A stretch of 64,000 bases of DNA from Dermabacter sp. p3-SID358 (GTDB lineage: Bacteria; Actinomycetota; Actinomycetes; Actinomycetales; Dermabacteraceae): the NCBI RefSeq assembly GCF_025147465.1, contig NZ_JALXOZ010000001.1:241586-305585 (forward strand), written 5' to 3'. A program made the translations under genes and the position numbers. Positions 35,709 through 44,372 of this stretch are shown here, piece by piece (the first letter of the stretch is position 1; each line of letters opens with the position of its first letter). The notes under the pieces were generated by a model. It did not search any database. It was not told the origin of the DNA and saw only the letters and a list, made by a program, of their open reading frames with translations.

Positions 35709-36577
35709 CACCGGGCATGCAGCTTCCCGATGGACTCGCCCTGTACGAGCGGGAAGGTGCACGCGTGCTGCGCGCTCACACCCCCGCGTGCACACTTGAA
35801 GTCTCACTCTCGGGCGCGCACGTCACGAGCTGGATTCCCGAGGGGCACAGCGAGTCGATGTGGCTTTCCCCGCTCGCGACTTTTACTCCCGGCTCCCATA
35901 TCCGCGGCGGCGTGCCGATTATCGGCCCGTGGTTCGGCCGTGGTATCTCGGGCAACGAGGAACCGCAGCACGGTTGGTTCCGGCGCGCAAAGTGGGACCT
36001 CGCGAGCGTCCATGTGGATCTGAGCGGCGTCGTTGACGCGTCATTCACCCTCGCGGAGCGCAGCAACCACCCCGGGTTCGAGGTCGGCGCGGCCAGCCTC
36101 CACGTGAGAGCGGGCACAAGCCTCGAACTGAGTCTCACCGTCTCCGCAGGCAAGAACCCCTTCGAACTCGAGGTGGCTTTCCATACGTATTTCCTCGTGG
36201 ACGACGTGCGCGAGGCGCACCTCGAGGGTCTCGCAGGCGTCCCGTTCACGGATGCGGCAAGAGGGCGCGCGGCAGGTGTCGGAACCACAACCCAAACCTT
36301 CACCGCCCCCACCGACCTCGTATTCGAAGCGGCCCCACCACTCGTCCTTGCTGATCCCGGCGCCAAGCGCCGCATCGTCATCGAGCAGAGTGGGGCGAGC
36401 CGCACGGTCGTGTGGACTCCGTGGAAGGAGGGAGTTGCCGCGACTTCGGACATTCCCATTAGCGAGTGGATGCGCTTCGTGTGCGTCGAGACGGCGGTGA
36501 GCGAAGGGGGCGCGGTGACACTCAATCCCGGTGAAGAGCACACCCTAACGGCGCGCTACGCCCTTCGGCACGGCTGA
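35705..36577 (+). CDS. D-hexose-6-phosphate mutarotase / aldose 1-epimerase family
   Basis: A 290-residue galactose-mutarotase-fold protein, most like glucose-6-phosphate 1-epimerases (YeaD type), which interconvert anomers of phosphorylated hexose. Supporting motifs are GGVPIIGPWFGRG, QHGWFRRAKW with a conserved His, the second His in AFHTYFLV and the catalytic-type Glu in VCVETA. Its ATG overlaps the parC stop (ATGA), so the two are cotranscribed, although no functional link is obvious. No signal peptide. Confidence 0.87.
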   Translation: MTPGMQLPDGLALYEREGARVLRAHTPACTLEVSLSGAHVTSWIPEGHSESMWLSPLATFTPGSHIRGGVPIIGPWFGRGISGNEEPQHGWFRRAKWDLASVHVDLSGVVDASFTLAERSNHPGFEVGAASLHVRAGTSLELSLTVSAGKNPFELEVAFHTYFLVDDVREAHLEGLAGVPFTDAARGRAAGVGTTTQTFTAPTDLVFEAAPPLVLADPGAKRRIVIEQSGASRTVVWTPWKEGVAATSDIPISEWMRFVCVETAVSEGGAVTLNPGEEHTLTARYALRHG

Positions 36578-36609
36578 CGCGCGCGGATCAATTCCGGGCG
36601 CAGGCTCCT

Positions 36610-38727
36610 CTACGCGTCAATCCGGTCAACGTCGAGTTCCTCAGCCCCCTCGACGATGAACTGCTTACGCGGTGCAACCTCGGAGCCCATAAGCAACTCA
36701 AAGACCCGATCTGCCGACTCGGCATCCTGAATCGTCACCCGGCGAAGCAAACGCTGCGAGGGGTCCATGGTGGTATCCGCGAGCTGATCGGCGTCCATCT
36801 CACCGAGACCCTTGTAGCGCTGGATCGGCTCTTTATAGCGCTTCTTCGAGCGCTCGAGCTTCTTGAGTAGCTGGTGAAGCTCCTTCTCCGAATAGGTGTA
36901 CACGTATTCGTTCTTCTTGGAGCCACCGTGGATGATCTCCACGCGGTGAAGCGGCGGCACGGCCGCGTAGATACGCCCTTCTTCAATGAGTGGCCGCATA
37001 TAGCGGTGGAAGAGTGTGAGGAGCAGCGTGCGAATGTGAGCGCCGTCAACATCGGCGTCGGTCATCATAACGATCTTGCCGTAGCGAGCCTGCTCGATAT
37101 CGAACGTGCGGCCCGAGCCAGCGCCTATCACCTGGATGATATTCGCGCATTCGGCGTTCTTGAGCATGTCCGTGATCGAGGCTTTTTGCACGTTGAGAAT
37201 CTTGCCGCGAATCGGCAGGAGTGCCTGGAACTCCGAGTCACGCGCGCTCTTCGCCGTGCCGAGCGCAGAGTCGCCCTCGACGATGAAAAGCTCGGAGCGA
37301 TCGATCCCGGTGTGGCGACAATCAGCGAGTTTCGTGGGCATCGTCGAGGATTCGAGCGCGTTCTTCCTGCGCGAAACTTCCTTGTGCATGCGGGCGGCGA
37401 CGCGCGCACGCATCTCGCTGACGACTTTGTCGACAACAAGAGCAGCCTGCTCCTTTTCACCCTTCTTGGTCGAGCCAAGGAAGGCACCGAGCTCGCGCTC
37501 GACGACCTTTGCGACGATCTGGCGGGCGGCGGGAGTGCCGAGCACTTCTTTCGTTTGTCCCTCGAACTGCGGCTCGTCGATGCGCACGGTCACGACCGCG
37601 GTGAGCCCCGCGAGCGTGTCGTCCTTCTCGATCTTTTCCTTCTTCGAGTTGAATTTCACGCGGCGTGACTGCGCATCGACAGCCTTGCGAATGACTTTTG
37701 CAAGGGCTTGCTCGAAGCCCGTGACGTGGGTTCCTCCCTTGGGGGTAGAGACGATGTTGACGAAACTGCGAACGGTGGTCTCGTAATCCGCACCCCAGCG
37801 CAGTGCAATATCGACCTCGCACGTGCGCTCAACATCCTTCGAGACCATACGCCCGCTCTTGTCGAGGACGGGCACCGTTTCGGTGTATTCGCCCGAGCCG
37901 CTCAGACGGATCACGTCGGTGATCTTCTGATCCTTTGCGAGGTATTCGACGAACTCGGAGATGCCACCCTCGTAGTGGAAGACCGTACGTTCGCTTTGCT
38001 CGGGTGTTCTTTCTTCGCGTTGATCGAGAAGAACGATTTTGAGACCGGGAACGAGAAAAGCGGTTTGGCGCGCCCGGCGCTGAATCTCGTCAAGGACGAC
38101 GTGGGCTCCCTTGATGAAAATCTGCGGATCAACCCAGTAGCGCACTCGCGTGCCCGTGACGCCTCGCTTGACCTTGCCGATCTCTTGGAGAACGCCGGCC
38201 CCTTTGAACTGGGTAAAAGGCGCTTCAGGGCTCGGTTCACCAGCATCGTCGAACGTGCCGGCGATACCGCGCTGAAAGCTCATCGCATACGTTTTTCCGC
38301 CGCGATCAACCTCGACATCCATGCGGGAGCTCAGCGCGTTGACGACGGAAGCACCAACGCCGTGAAGGCCGCCAGAGTTGGAGTAGGAGCCGCCGCCGAA
38401 CTTACCTCCAGCGTGGAGCTTCGTGTAGACGACCTCGACGCCCGTCAGACCGGTGCGCGGCTCCTTGTCGATTGGCACGCCACGCGCCTTGTCACGTACT
38501 TCAATCGACCCGTCGGAGTGGAGGATGATCGTGATCTCATCGCCGAAGCCGCCGAGAGCCTCATCGACAGCATTATCGAGAATCTCCCACAGGCAGTGCA
38601 TAAGGCCGCGCGAGTCGGTTGAGCCAATGTACATTCCCGGGCGTTTGCGCACGGCCTCGAGACCTTCGAGAACCTGGAGGTTCGCTGCGTCGTAGGCTGC
38701 TGTTCGGGAGTTTGTCTTTTGTGCCAC
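36610..38727 (-). CDS. parE: DNA topoisomerase IV subunit B
   Basis: ATPase subunit of topoisomerase IV. The 705-residue product has the GHKL ATPase domain (EILDNAVDEALGG near 50, the ATP-lid motif GGLHGVGASVVNAL near 115), the transducer domain and the TOPRIM domain with LFIVEGDSALGTAK (near 425), LPIRGKILNVQKA and the metal motif MTDADVDGAHIR. GTG 38727 starts the gene with a -10 box 6 nt upstream. Convergent with the parC-epimerase pair. Confidence 0.95.
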   Translation of the reverse strand: MAQKTNSRTAAYDAANLQVLEGLEAVRKRPGMYIGSTDSRGLMHCLWEILDNAVDEALGGFGDEITIILHSDGSIEVRDKARGVPIDKEPRTGLTGVEVVYTKLHAGGKFGGGSYSNSGGLHGVGASVVNALSSRMDVEVDRGGKTYAMSFQRGIAGTFDDAGEPSPEAPFTQFKGAGVLQEIGKVKRGVTGTRVRYWVDPQIFIKGAHVVLDEIQRRARQTAFLVPGLKIVLLDQREERTPEQSERTVFHYEGGISEFVEYLAKDQKITDVIRLSGSGEYTETVPVLDKSGRMVSKDVERTCEVDIALRWGADYETTVRSFVNIVSTPKGGTHVTGFEQALAKVIRKAVDAQSRRVKFNSKKEKIEKDDTLAGLTAVVTVRIDEPQFEGQTKEVLGTPAARQIVAKVVERELGAFLGSTKKGEKEQAALVVDKVVSEMRARVAARMHKEVSRRKNALESSTMPTKLADCRHTGIDRSELFIVEGDSALGTAKSARDSEFQALLPIRGKILNVQKASITDMLKNAECANIIQVIGAGSGRTFDIEQARYGKIVMMTDADVDGAHIRTLLLTLFHRYMRPLIEEGRIYAAVPPLHRVEIIHGGSKKNEYVYTYSEKELHQLLKKLERSKKRYKEPIQRYKGLGEMDADQLADTTMDPSQRLLRRVTIQDAESADRVFELLMGSEVAPRKQFIVEGAEELDVDRIDA

Positions 38728-38733
38728 GCCCTG

Positions 38734-38739
38734 ATCTTA
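38734..38739 (-). promoter_or_regulatory. -10 box TAAGAT, leaderless start of parE
   Basis: TAAGAT ends 6 nt before GTG 38727, with CAGGGC between; no Shine-Dalgarno sequence. Confidence 0.5.
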
Positions 38740-38773
38740 GGCGCGGATGGGGCTCTTTCCTTGGATTTGAGAT

Positions 38774-38783
38774 TCCGACGGTT
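38774..38783 (+). repeat. Near copy of the TCCGACGGTTG motif
   Basis: TCCGACGGTT followed by C instead of G, in the gap between parE and the small zinc protein gene. Confidence 0.3.
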
Positions 38784-38865
38784 CCCCCGAGTTAGCCGTG
38801 CCACAGCTGATTGCGCTGCGAGCGAACCGGGGCGGGCGCCGCTCGCATCGCGCGCGCGTAAGGGC

Positions 38866-38871
38866 CACAAT
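38866..38871 (+). promoter_or_regulatory. -10-like box CACAAT before the small zinc protein gene
   Basis: Ends 7 nt before ATG 38879, the same layout as in front of parC. Confidence 0.4.
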
Positions 38872-38878
38872 GGAGCGC

Positions 38879-39082
38879 ATGGAAACGATGCTTGAAGAAC
38901 GCACTTTGACCGCGCACGATCGCTGTGATCGGTGCGGCGCGCAAGCCTACGTGAAGTTCGAACTTGAAGTGGGCGGCGAGCTCCTCTTCTGCGCCCACCA
39001 CGCACGAGCCAATGCTAAGGCTCTCGAGGGGATCGCGACCCGCGTGGTCGACGAGACTGAGCGCCTCACCGCTGAGCAGTAA
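38879..39082 (+). CDS. Small zinc-binding protein (DUF7455-like)
   Basis: A 67-residue cytosolic protein with CDRCGAQAY and LFCAHHARA, giving a Cys4/Cys-His-type zinc site. It belongs to a small actinobacterial family commonly found beside parE/sigA; function unknown. Three in-frame ATG codons (38870, 38879, 38888) are possible; 38879 is chosen because the -10-like box ends 7 nt before it and overlaps the first ATG. Confidence 0.82.
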   Translation: METMLEERTLTAHDRCDRCGAQAYVKFELEVGGELLFCAHHARANAKALEGIATRVVDETERLTAEQ

Positions 39083-39127
39083 TCGCGAATTGGCCGCGGA
39101 AAAAGCCGACGGCCCCAATCGTGACTG

Positions 39128-39162
39128 AGTGGCCGCGCCCCCAGAGGGACGCGGCCACTTTT
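39128..39162. terminator. Terminator after the small zinc protein gene
   Basis: AGTGGCCGCG (39128-39137) pairs with CGCGGCCACT (39150-39159), followed by TTT. Confidence 0.85.
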
Positions 39163-39178
39163 GCGTTCTTCACACGTG

Positions 39179-39216
39179 AGCTGCCCGCATTCATGTGCAT
39201 GAACGCGGGCAGCTTT
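39179..39216. terminator. Long hairpin between the small zinc protein gene and sigA
   Basis: AGCTGCCCGC plus TTCATG pairs with CATGAA plus GCGGGCAGCT, a 16 bp stem with one A-C mismatch and a 2 nt apex, so the loop must open a little. It lies 15 nt past the sigA stop and probably terminates sigA. Confidence 0.8.
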
Positions 39217-39230
39217 CACACGACGACCTC

Positions 39231-40766
39231 TTAGTCGAGGTAGTCGCGAAGTACCTGGGACCGCGAAGGGTGGCGCAGCTTGCTCATGGTCTTCGACTCA
39301 ATCTGGCGGATACGTTCGCGAGTCACGCCGTAGACCTTGCCGATTTCGTCAAGCGTTTTCGGCTGGCCATCCTCGAGACCAAAGCGCATCGCAACGACAC
39401 CAGATTCTCGCTCACTGAGCGTGTCGAGAACGGAGTGAAGCTGCTCCTGCAAAAGCGTGAAGCTCACGGCATCCGCGGGCACGACTGCTTCGGAGTCCTC
39501 GATGAGGTCACCGAATTCGCTGTCGCCGTCCTCACCAAGCGGGGTGTGAAGCGAGATGGGCTCGCGTCCGTACTTCTGCACTTCGACGACCTTTTCAGGG
39601 GTCATGTCGAGTTCCTTCGCGAGCTCTTCGGGAAGCGGCTCGCGACCGAGATCCTGGAGCATCTGGCGCTGCACGCGCGCGAGCTTATTGATAACCTCAA
39701 CCATGTGCACCGGGATGCGGATCGTGCGAGCCTGATCAGCCATCGCTCGCGTAATGGCCTGGCGGATCCACCACGTCGCGTAGGTTGAAAACTTGTAGCC
39801 CTTCGCGTAGTCAAATTTTTCCACGGCGCGGATGAGACCGAGGTTACCCTCCTGGATGAGGTCGAGGAAGAGCATGCCACGGCCGGTATAGCGCTTGGCG
39901 AGCGAAACGACGAGGCGGAGGTTCGCTTCGAGCAAGTGATCCTTCGCGGCCCGGCCGTCGGCAACAATGAGCTCGAGGTCTCGACCCTCAATTCCCTTCT
40001 TGAGCGAAGGATCCTGCTTGAGCTTGTGTTCGGCGTAGAGGCCAGCCTCAATTCTCTCGGCAAGCTCAACTTCTTGAACTGCATTCAAGAGCGCGACTTT
40101 GCCGATCTGCTTGAGGTAATCCTTGACGGGGTCAGCTGTCGCACCCGCGGTGACAACCTGCTGGGCGGGTGCGTCGTCCTCGTCGTTCGTGATCGCAAAG
40201 CCCTTACTTGGATCATCGTCATCGGAGGTGTCCTCGTCCCCAGCCTCGTGTGAGTTTTCTGCCGCGGAATCTTCCTTCTTGGTGCCGCGCTTGCCTGCTT
40301 TCTTTGCCGAGCTCCGCTTTGCAGCCTTCTTTCGCGAGGCCTTCGATTCCGCAGCTTCAGCGCTCTGGGACTCGTTCGAGGAGTCTTCGGTTTCGCCGGA
40401 AGCATCGGTCTCTGGCTTGCTCGAGCCGCCTTCCTTCGCCCCACTCTTTTTCGCGGAGGTGCCCTTGGCGTTCTTTGGGGGGCTGGTGTTGGTGGTTTTA
40501 CGCGCCTCTTCTGACTTCTCGGAGCCGACTGCGGCCTTCTTCGCAGTCGCTTTTTTCTTCCGCGAGCCGTTCGGGCGATCGAGAACCTCGACCCCCGACT
40601 CTTCGAGCTTCTTGGAAAGCGACGCTACTTTGTATGGGGAAATGCCAAGATCTTTGGCGGTGGCCTTGAGGGTCTCGTAACTCACCGAAGTCGCCCCGTC
40701 GAGCGCCTTGGTGAGCGCCTCCAGGTTTTCGGTGACTTCTTCTTTCTTAGACGTGCTCGTCGACAC
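39231..40766 (-). CDS. sigA: Principal RNA polymerase sigma factor
   Basis: Essential housekeeping sigma factor (RpoD/HrdB type). The 511-residue product has a variable N-terminus rich in Lys, Ala, Ser and Glu (about 60-200), region 1.2 with [16 protein letters not shown], region 2 with the -10-recognition helix [20 protein letters not shown], region 3 and region 4 with [20 protein letters not shown], the -35-binding HTH. GTG 40766 has GAAGGAAG upstream. It is transcribed alone from a promoter with a perfect -10 box. Confidence 0.96.
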   Translation of the reverse strand: MSTSTSKKEEVTENLEALTKALDGATSVSYETLKATAKDLGISPYKVASLSKKLEESGVEVLDRPNGSRKKKATAKKAAVGSEKSEEARKTTNTSPPKNAKGTSAKKSGAKEGGSSKPETDASGETEDSSNESQSAEAAESKASRKKAAKRSSAKKAGKRGTKKEDSAAENSHEAGDEDTSDDDDPSKGFAITNDEDDAPAQQVVTAGATADPVKDYLKQIGKVALLNAVQEVELAERIEAGLYAEHKLKQDPSLKKGIEGRDLELIVADGRAAKDHLLEANLRLVVSLAKRYTGRGMLFLDLIQEGNLGLIRAVEKFDYAKGYKFSTYATWWIRQAITRAMADQARTIRIPVHMVEVINKLARVQRQMLQDLGREPLPEELAKELDMTPEKVVEVQKYGREPISLHTPLGEDGDSEFGDLIEDSEAVVPADAVSFTLLQEQLHSVLDTLSERESGVVAMRFGLEDGQPKTLDEIGKVYGVTRERIRQIESKTMSKLRHPSRSQVLRDYLD

Positions 40767-40855
40767 AGGCTTCCTTCAGTCGGGATCCGAGGATGGTGTG
40801 CGGGCTCAGCTCTCGCGCCGTGTGAAAGGCGGGCGAATCGCGCACGGACCGTACA

Positions 40856-40861
40856 ATTATA
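40856..40861 (-). promoter_or_regulatory. Perfect -10 box TATAAT for sigA
   Basis: TATAAT on the minus strand about 90 nt upstream of the sigA GTG. The best -35 candidate, TTGGAA at 40883-40888, is 21 nt away, longer than usual. Confidence 0.65.
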
Positions 40862-40894
40862 ACGACCCCCGCGGCCTATCTATTCCAAGCAGGG

Positions 40895-41320
40895 CTAGTC
40901 TTTTGTCACGAGCACAGGGCAGGGTGACTCGAGGAGAAGTCGCTTCACGGTCTGACCAAGCATGAGCCTTCCTACGGGCGCGCTGTGGCGAAGACCAATC
41001 ACAATGAGACTTGCCTTCTCCTCGTGCGCGACTCGCAGAAGAAAATCACCAATGTCTCTTAAGCTTTCAGCGCCAGCTTCCCGCACCCGGACTTCGAGGG
41101 TCTCGAGGTAAGCGCGTTCGTCGTGGCTCATGTCGGAAGATATCCGATTGATCGCCTCATTGACCTCCTCGGCATCGGCGGAGCGGCTTCCGTCGAGCGG
41201 GTCGGTATAGGGGAAGGAGGCGACGAGAAGGTCGCGATCCGTCATGGCGACATCGCGGATTGCGGCCTTGAGCGCGGCATCTCCCTGAGAGCTCGGGGCG
41301 TAGGCGGCAACGACGACCAT
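40895..41320 (-). CDS. Universal stress protein (UspA family)
   Basis: A 141-residue single-domain Usp protein. It has the N-terminal strand MVVVAAYAP and the C-terminal nucleotide-loop region VIGLRHSAPVGRLMLGQTVKRLL ending in PCPVLVTK, spread over residues about 110-140. ATG 41320 with AAAGGAACGCC upstream is preferred over an upstream in-frame ATG. Stress or nucleotide-sensing role, partners unknown. Confidence 0.88.
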   Translation of the reverse strand: MVVVAAYAPSSQGDAALKAAIRDVAMTDRDLLVASFPYTDPLDGSRSADAEEVNEAINRISSDMSHDERAYLETLEVRVREAGAESLRDIGDFLLRVAHEEKASLIVIGLRHSAPVGRLMLGQTVKRLLLESPCPVLVTKD

Positions 41321-41458
41321 GGCGTTCCTTTCGGCGGCGGGCAGCGCGTGCAGCGCGCCAGGGCGCGTGCAGCGCTCAACGAGCATGCGCCTCAAGTCTA
41401 GTCACTTTGCGCAAGTCGCGTCACGTGCACACGCCCATTCTCCTTTGCGCCGGCCGCC

Positions 41459-42691
41459 TCACGAGTACACAGGGGCGTATGCCTTCTCGAGCCAGAGCGG
41501 GCTTAGCCCGCCTTCACCAAGGCCCACGACGAGTTCGGCCATCTCGCAGGAGTCCTCGACAGCAATAATGTCGCTCGCCAATCGGTGGGCCTCACCCATG
41601 CGCCCGCTAAACCACAGAAGAAACGCGGCAATCGCCCCGAGGTTCGCGAAAGCTGCGCGGTAGCGCGTGGAGCACTCCCACGCGTTCGCGTGCCGCCACA
41701 CCCCGGCAAGGACTGCAATCGCGCGATCTCCCTCACCGCCAGGCATGAGGTGACTGCCCGGTAGGAAATCCGCGTCCTCAAATACGCACTCGATAGCCAC
41801 GGAAGGGCTGAGCGGCTCCGCTTCTTCGAGGCCAATAACGCTCGCGATGATGTGATCACGACCCGGGCCAATCGCGGCGAGGGAAGCGAGTGAAAGCAAG
41901 GCTTCGCGACATCGGTCAATCTCATTTTCCCCTGTCGAACATGAGCTTCGATCACTACCCTCATGCTGCGCGGTGAGTTCCATGAGCGCCGCGCGGCTCA
42001 CCGTTTCGGGACACGCGATTGCGTGGAAAACATCATCGTCATCACAAAGAGTTCGAGCGGCGGTAAGCAGTGAGTCCTTCACCGCAGCCCCTTCCACTTT
42101 TGGACAAAAAGGGATGCCGCTTGCGACAGCGCTTGCGGCAAAAGCGCTCTCTTCGAGAACACCAAGGTGGGAGACACGCCAATAGTCAGAGTCAGCCGTG
42201 GAGGAAAAAGCCCAAGCCCCCACGTATGCGTGTAACGCGCACGGGATGACGACGCCTTGGGCGAGGCACGCCTCGGAAGCGAGATCACACAGGTGAACGA
42301 GATCGTCGATCACGGCCACATCGCGGCGATCAGGATCGAAACACTCGGCCCGCTCTCCCGAACAGTCAGGGCATACCCCGGGTTGTGGATTGCCTATCGC
42401 GAGCAGCGCGAGGTGCGTGGCCCCAAGCTCTTGGAGATTACTCGCGATCCTCGCGACTTCGTGAGCGAGCACGCGAGGCTCCGTGCATTCGTCCATGCGC
42501 ATGCGGCTCAGCATCACGCCGGGCGTGCCGTGAGGACTTGCCCCACAGCCGAAAACAATGAAGGACGAACTGACGTCGAGGTGATCGAAGTGCATGACGA
42601 CCGCCGCATAAACATCACGCGCATCGAGAAGATTGACAGTAGGAGCAAGGTCTGCGGGCTCTGGTTTGCAGTTCTGTGAATTGTGTTTCAT
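41459..42691 (-). CDS. DUF4192 protein
   Basis: A 410-residue soluble protein matching the actinobacterial DUF4192 family by its opening segment (NLLDARDVYAAVVMHF, about residues 20-35), the middle segment and the C-terminal WFSGRMGEAHRLASDI. Function unknown. It has more cysteines than usual (for example GVCPDCSGERAEC). The start is uncertain: ATG 42691 is chosen (a CAATGT box lies 6 nt upstream); an ATG at 42718 and a GTG at 42769 are in-frame alternatives. Confidence 0.72.
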   Translation of the reverse strand: MKHNSQNCKPEPADLAPTVNLLDARDVYAAVVMHFDHLDVSSSFIVFGCGASPHGTPGVMLSRMRMDECTEPRVLAHEVARIASNLQELGATHLALLAIGNPQPGVCPDCSGERAECFDPDRRDVAVIDDLVHLCDLASEACLAQGVVIPCALHAYVGAWAFSSTADSDYWRVSHLGVLEESAFAASAVASGIPFCPKVEGAAVKDSLLTAARTLCDDDDVFHAIACPETVSRAALMELTAQHEGSDRSSCSTGENEIDRCREALLSLASLAAIGPGRDHIIASVIGLEEAEPLSPSVAIECVFEDADFLPGSHLMPGGEGDRAIAVLAGVWRHANAWECSTRYRAAFANLGAIAAFLLWFSGRMGEAHRLASDIIAVEDSCEMAELVVGLGEGGLSPLWLEKAYAPVYS

Positions 42692-42854
42692 GCCTCCACA
42701 TTGACGGTCAATTTTCATTCGTGCGGGAAACTCACTCGGAACGGTGAACAGATCTCCGCTGTGGGGCACGAGTCGCTACGTGTCTCGCTGTGGCACGATG
42801 GAAAGCCACAGCAAAACGGTGAGACATCATCGCCCCGTGCAGAGGAGAGACCAC

Positions 42855-43937
42855 GTGCATTACCCCCCTTTTGACAACATCCGTGAGGGCGTGAGCGCGA
42901 TCCTCATAAGCTTCCTCGATTACGAACGCGAACGGCTCGCCACCATTGCCCCGGAAGCCGAGTCTCTTGCCTCGATCCTCAAAGATTTCCTCGAAGGCGG
43001 TAAATGCCTGCGCCCCATGTTCGTGCACGCCGGGGCACTTGCCACAGCTGGCGAACTCGACACAACCACAGCGCACGATATCGCCCAGCTCGGCGCTGCG
43101 GTCGAACTCGTCCAAGCGGCTGCGCTCATTCACGACGATGTTCTCGACCACTCACCAACGCGAAGGGGGCGCCCCGCGATCCATATCGCCGCCGAGCGCG
43201 ACCACGAAGCGCGAAGCCTCATGGGCAGTGCCGAGGACTTCGGCGTCGCGAACGCCGTGATCCTCGGTGACCTCACTCTCGCTCTCGCCCATGAACTCGC
43301 CTCCAGTGCCTTTTTGGGAGCAGACGACCGCGCGCACTTTCACGCTCTGTGCACCGAAGTCATGGCGGGGCAGTACCTCGACATCCTGAGCCAAGCAGAT
43401 GCCATTTCCTCAACGGCATCACCAGCGGACTCCGCACGCCTCGTGACCCGATGGAAGACCGTCTCCTACACGGTCCACAGGCCTCTCTTGCTCGGCGCGA
43501 CCCACTGCGGTGCCTCCGCGGAACTTCTTGATGCACTCGGCGCCTTCGCACTGCCTGCGGGAGAGGCGTTTCAGCTTCGCGACGACCTCGACGGCGTTTT
43601 CGGCAACGAAACTGTGCTTGGAAAGTCCACCACTTCTGACATTCTCGAAGGCAAACGCACGATGCTCCTCGCTCTCGCCGAAGAACGTGCAAGCGAAGCT
43701 GAGCGCACCGTCCTTGAAGCCACCGTCGGAAACCCTCACGCCACCGCCGAGAATGTTGCTCGCGTCCGCGAGATCATGGAAGCCACTGGCGCGCGTGCGA
43801 AAGTCGAAGCGCTCATTCGCTCACGCGAGGACGATGCGCGCGGGGCCCTCTCTCAAAAACTTTCCCCACTCTCCTCGAGCACGGCTTGCGCGAACCTTGA
43901 TGCGCTCGTGCGAATGCTCGCACGGACTGGACGCTAA
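42855..43937 (+). CDS. Polyprenyl diphosphate synthase
   Basis: Trans-prenyltransferase that elongates allylic diphosphates with IPP (FPP/GGPP-synthase type), probably feeding quinone or polyprenyl-phosphate synthesis. The 360-residue protein has both Asp-rich motifs, DDVLDHSPTRRG (near 95) and LRDDLDGVFG (near 240), and the basic motif GGKCLRPMF. GTG 42855 has GAGGAG 7 nt upstream. The stop overlaps the convergent Rv2175c-like gene by 4 nt. The neighbourhood matches idsA2-Rv2175c-pknL of M. tuberculosis. Product chain length not predictable. Confidence 0.9.
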   Translation: MHYPPFDNIREGVSAILISFLDYERERLATIAPEAESLASILKDFLEGGKCLRPMFVHAGALATAGELDTTTAHDIAQLGAAVELVQAAALIHDDVLDHSPTRRGRPAIHIAAERDHEARSLMGSAEDFGVANAVILGDLTLALAHELASSAFLGADDRAHFHALCTEVMAGQYLDILSQADAISSTASPADSARLVTRWKTVSYTVHRPLLLGATHCGASAELLDALGAFALPAGEAFQLRDDLDGVFGNETVLGKSTTSDILEGKRTMLLALAEERASEAERTVLEATVGNPHATAENVARVREIMEATGARAKVEALIRSREDDARGALSQKLSPLSSSTACANLDALVRMLARTGR

Positions 43938-44308
43938 AACCCGAGCGACTGCGCGCGCCTACGCACCTCGCCGCGCTGACCTCGACGCAAATGATCGATC
44001 GGGCGACCGGGCAGAGAGTCGTCAGAGGTGAACAGCCACTCGAGGATCTCGGCATCGGAAAAGTGCTGATCGTGAAGCACCATGATCGTGCCCCGCAAAA
44101 GCAGGACCACCGCGTCGTCTAGGAGAAACTCGGCGGGAACTGAGCGGACCTTGGGGTTGCCGCGGCGCATTTCGACAAGGTGGTAATCCTCAATGAGTCG
44201 CTGGACCTTCGTTACTGAAATGTCGAGGATCTCCGCAACGTCAGGAAGAGGGAGCCAATCACCCACGAGGGAGTCGAGCCGAGCGATGTCGTCTGCTGAG
44301 ATATTCAC
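43934..44308 (-). CDS. Rv2175c-like DNA-binding protein
   Basis: A 124-residue protein with a winged-helix-like N-terminal HTH (LPDVAEILDISVTKVQRLIEDYHL) and C-terminal domain. Its M. tuberculosis homologue Rv2175c binds DNA and is phosphorylated by PknL, whose counterpart is the divergent gene here. GTG 44308 is chosen because a TATGCT box ends 6 nt upstream and homology begins there; the frame is open further upstream but overlaps pknL. GGA abuts the GTG, too close for normal ribosome binding. Confidence 0.87.
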   Translation of the reverse strand: MNISADDIARLDSLVGDWLPLPDVAEILDISVTKVQRLIEDYHLVEMRRGNPKVRSVPAEFLLDDAVVLLLRGTIMVLHDQHFSDAEILEWLFTSDDSLPGRPIDHLRRGQRGEVRRRAQSLGF

Positions 44309-44314
44309 TCCTTT

Positions 44315-44320
44315 AGCATA
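44315..44320 (-). promoter_or_regulatory. -10 box TATGCT, leaderless start of the Rv2175c-like gene
   Basis: Ends 6 nt before GTG 44308; back to back with the pknL promoter. Confidence 0.6.
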
Positions 44321-44360
44321 TTGCAGGGTGTCGTACACGTGCGTATGACACCTTCCCGCA

Positions 44361-44366
44361 TACACT
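44361..44366 (+). promoter_or_regulatory. -10 box TACACT, leaderless start of pknL
   Basis: Ends 6 nt before GTG 44373, with TGCGGC between; no Shine-Dalgarno sequence. Confidence 0.6.
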
Positions 44367-44372
44367 TGCGGC

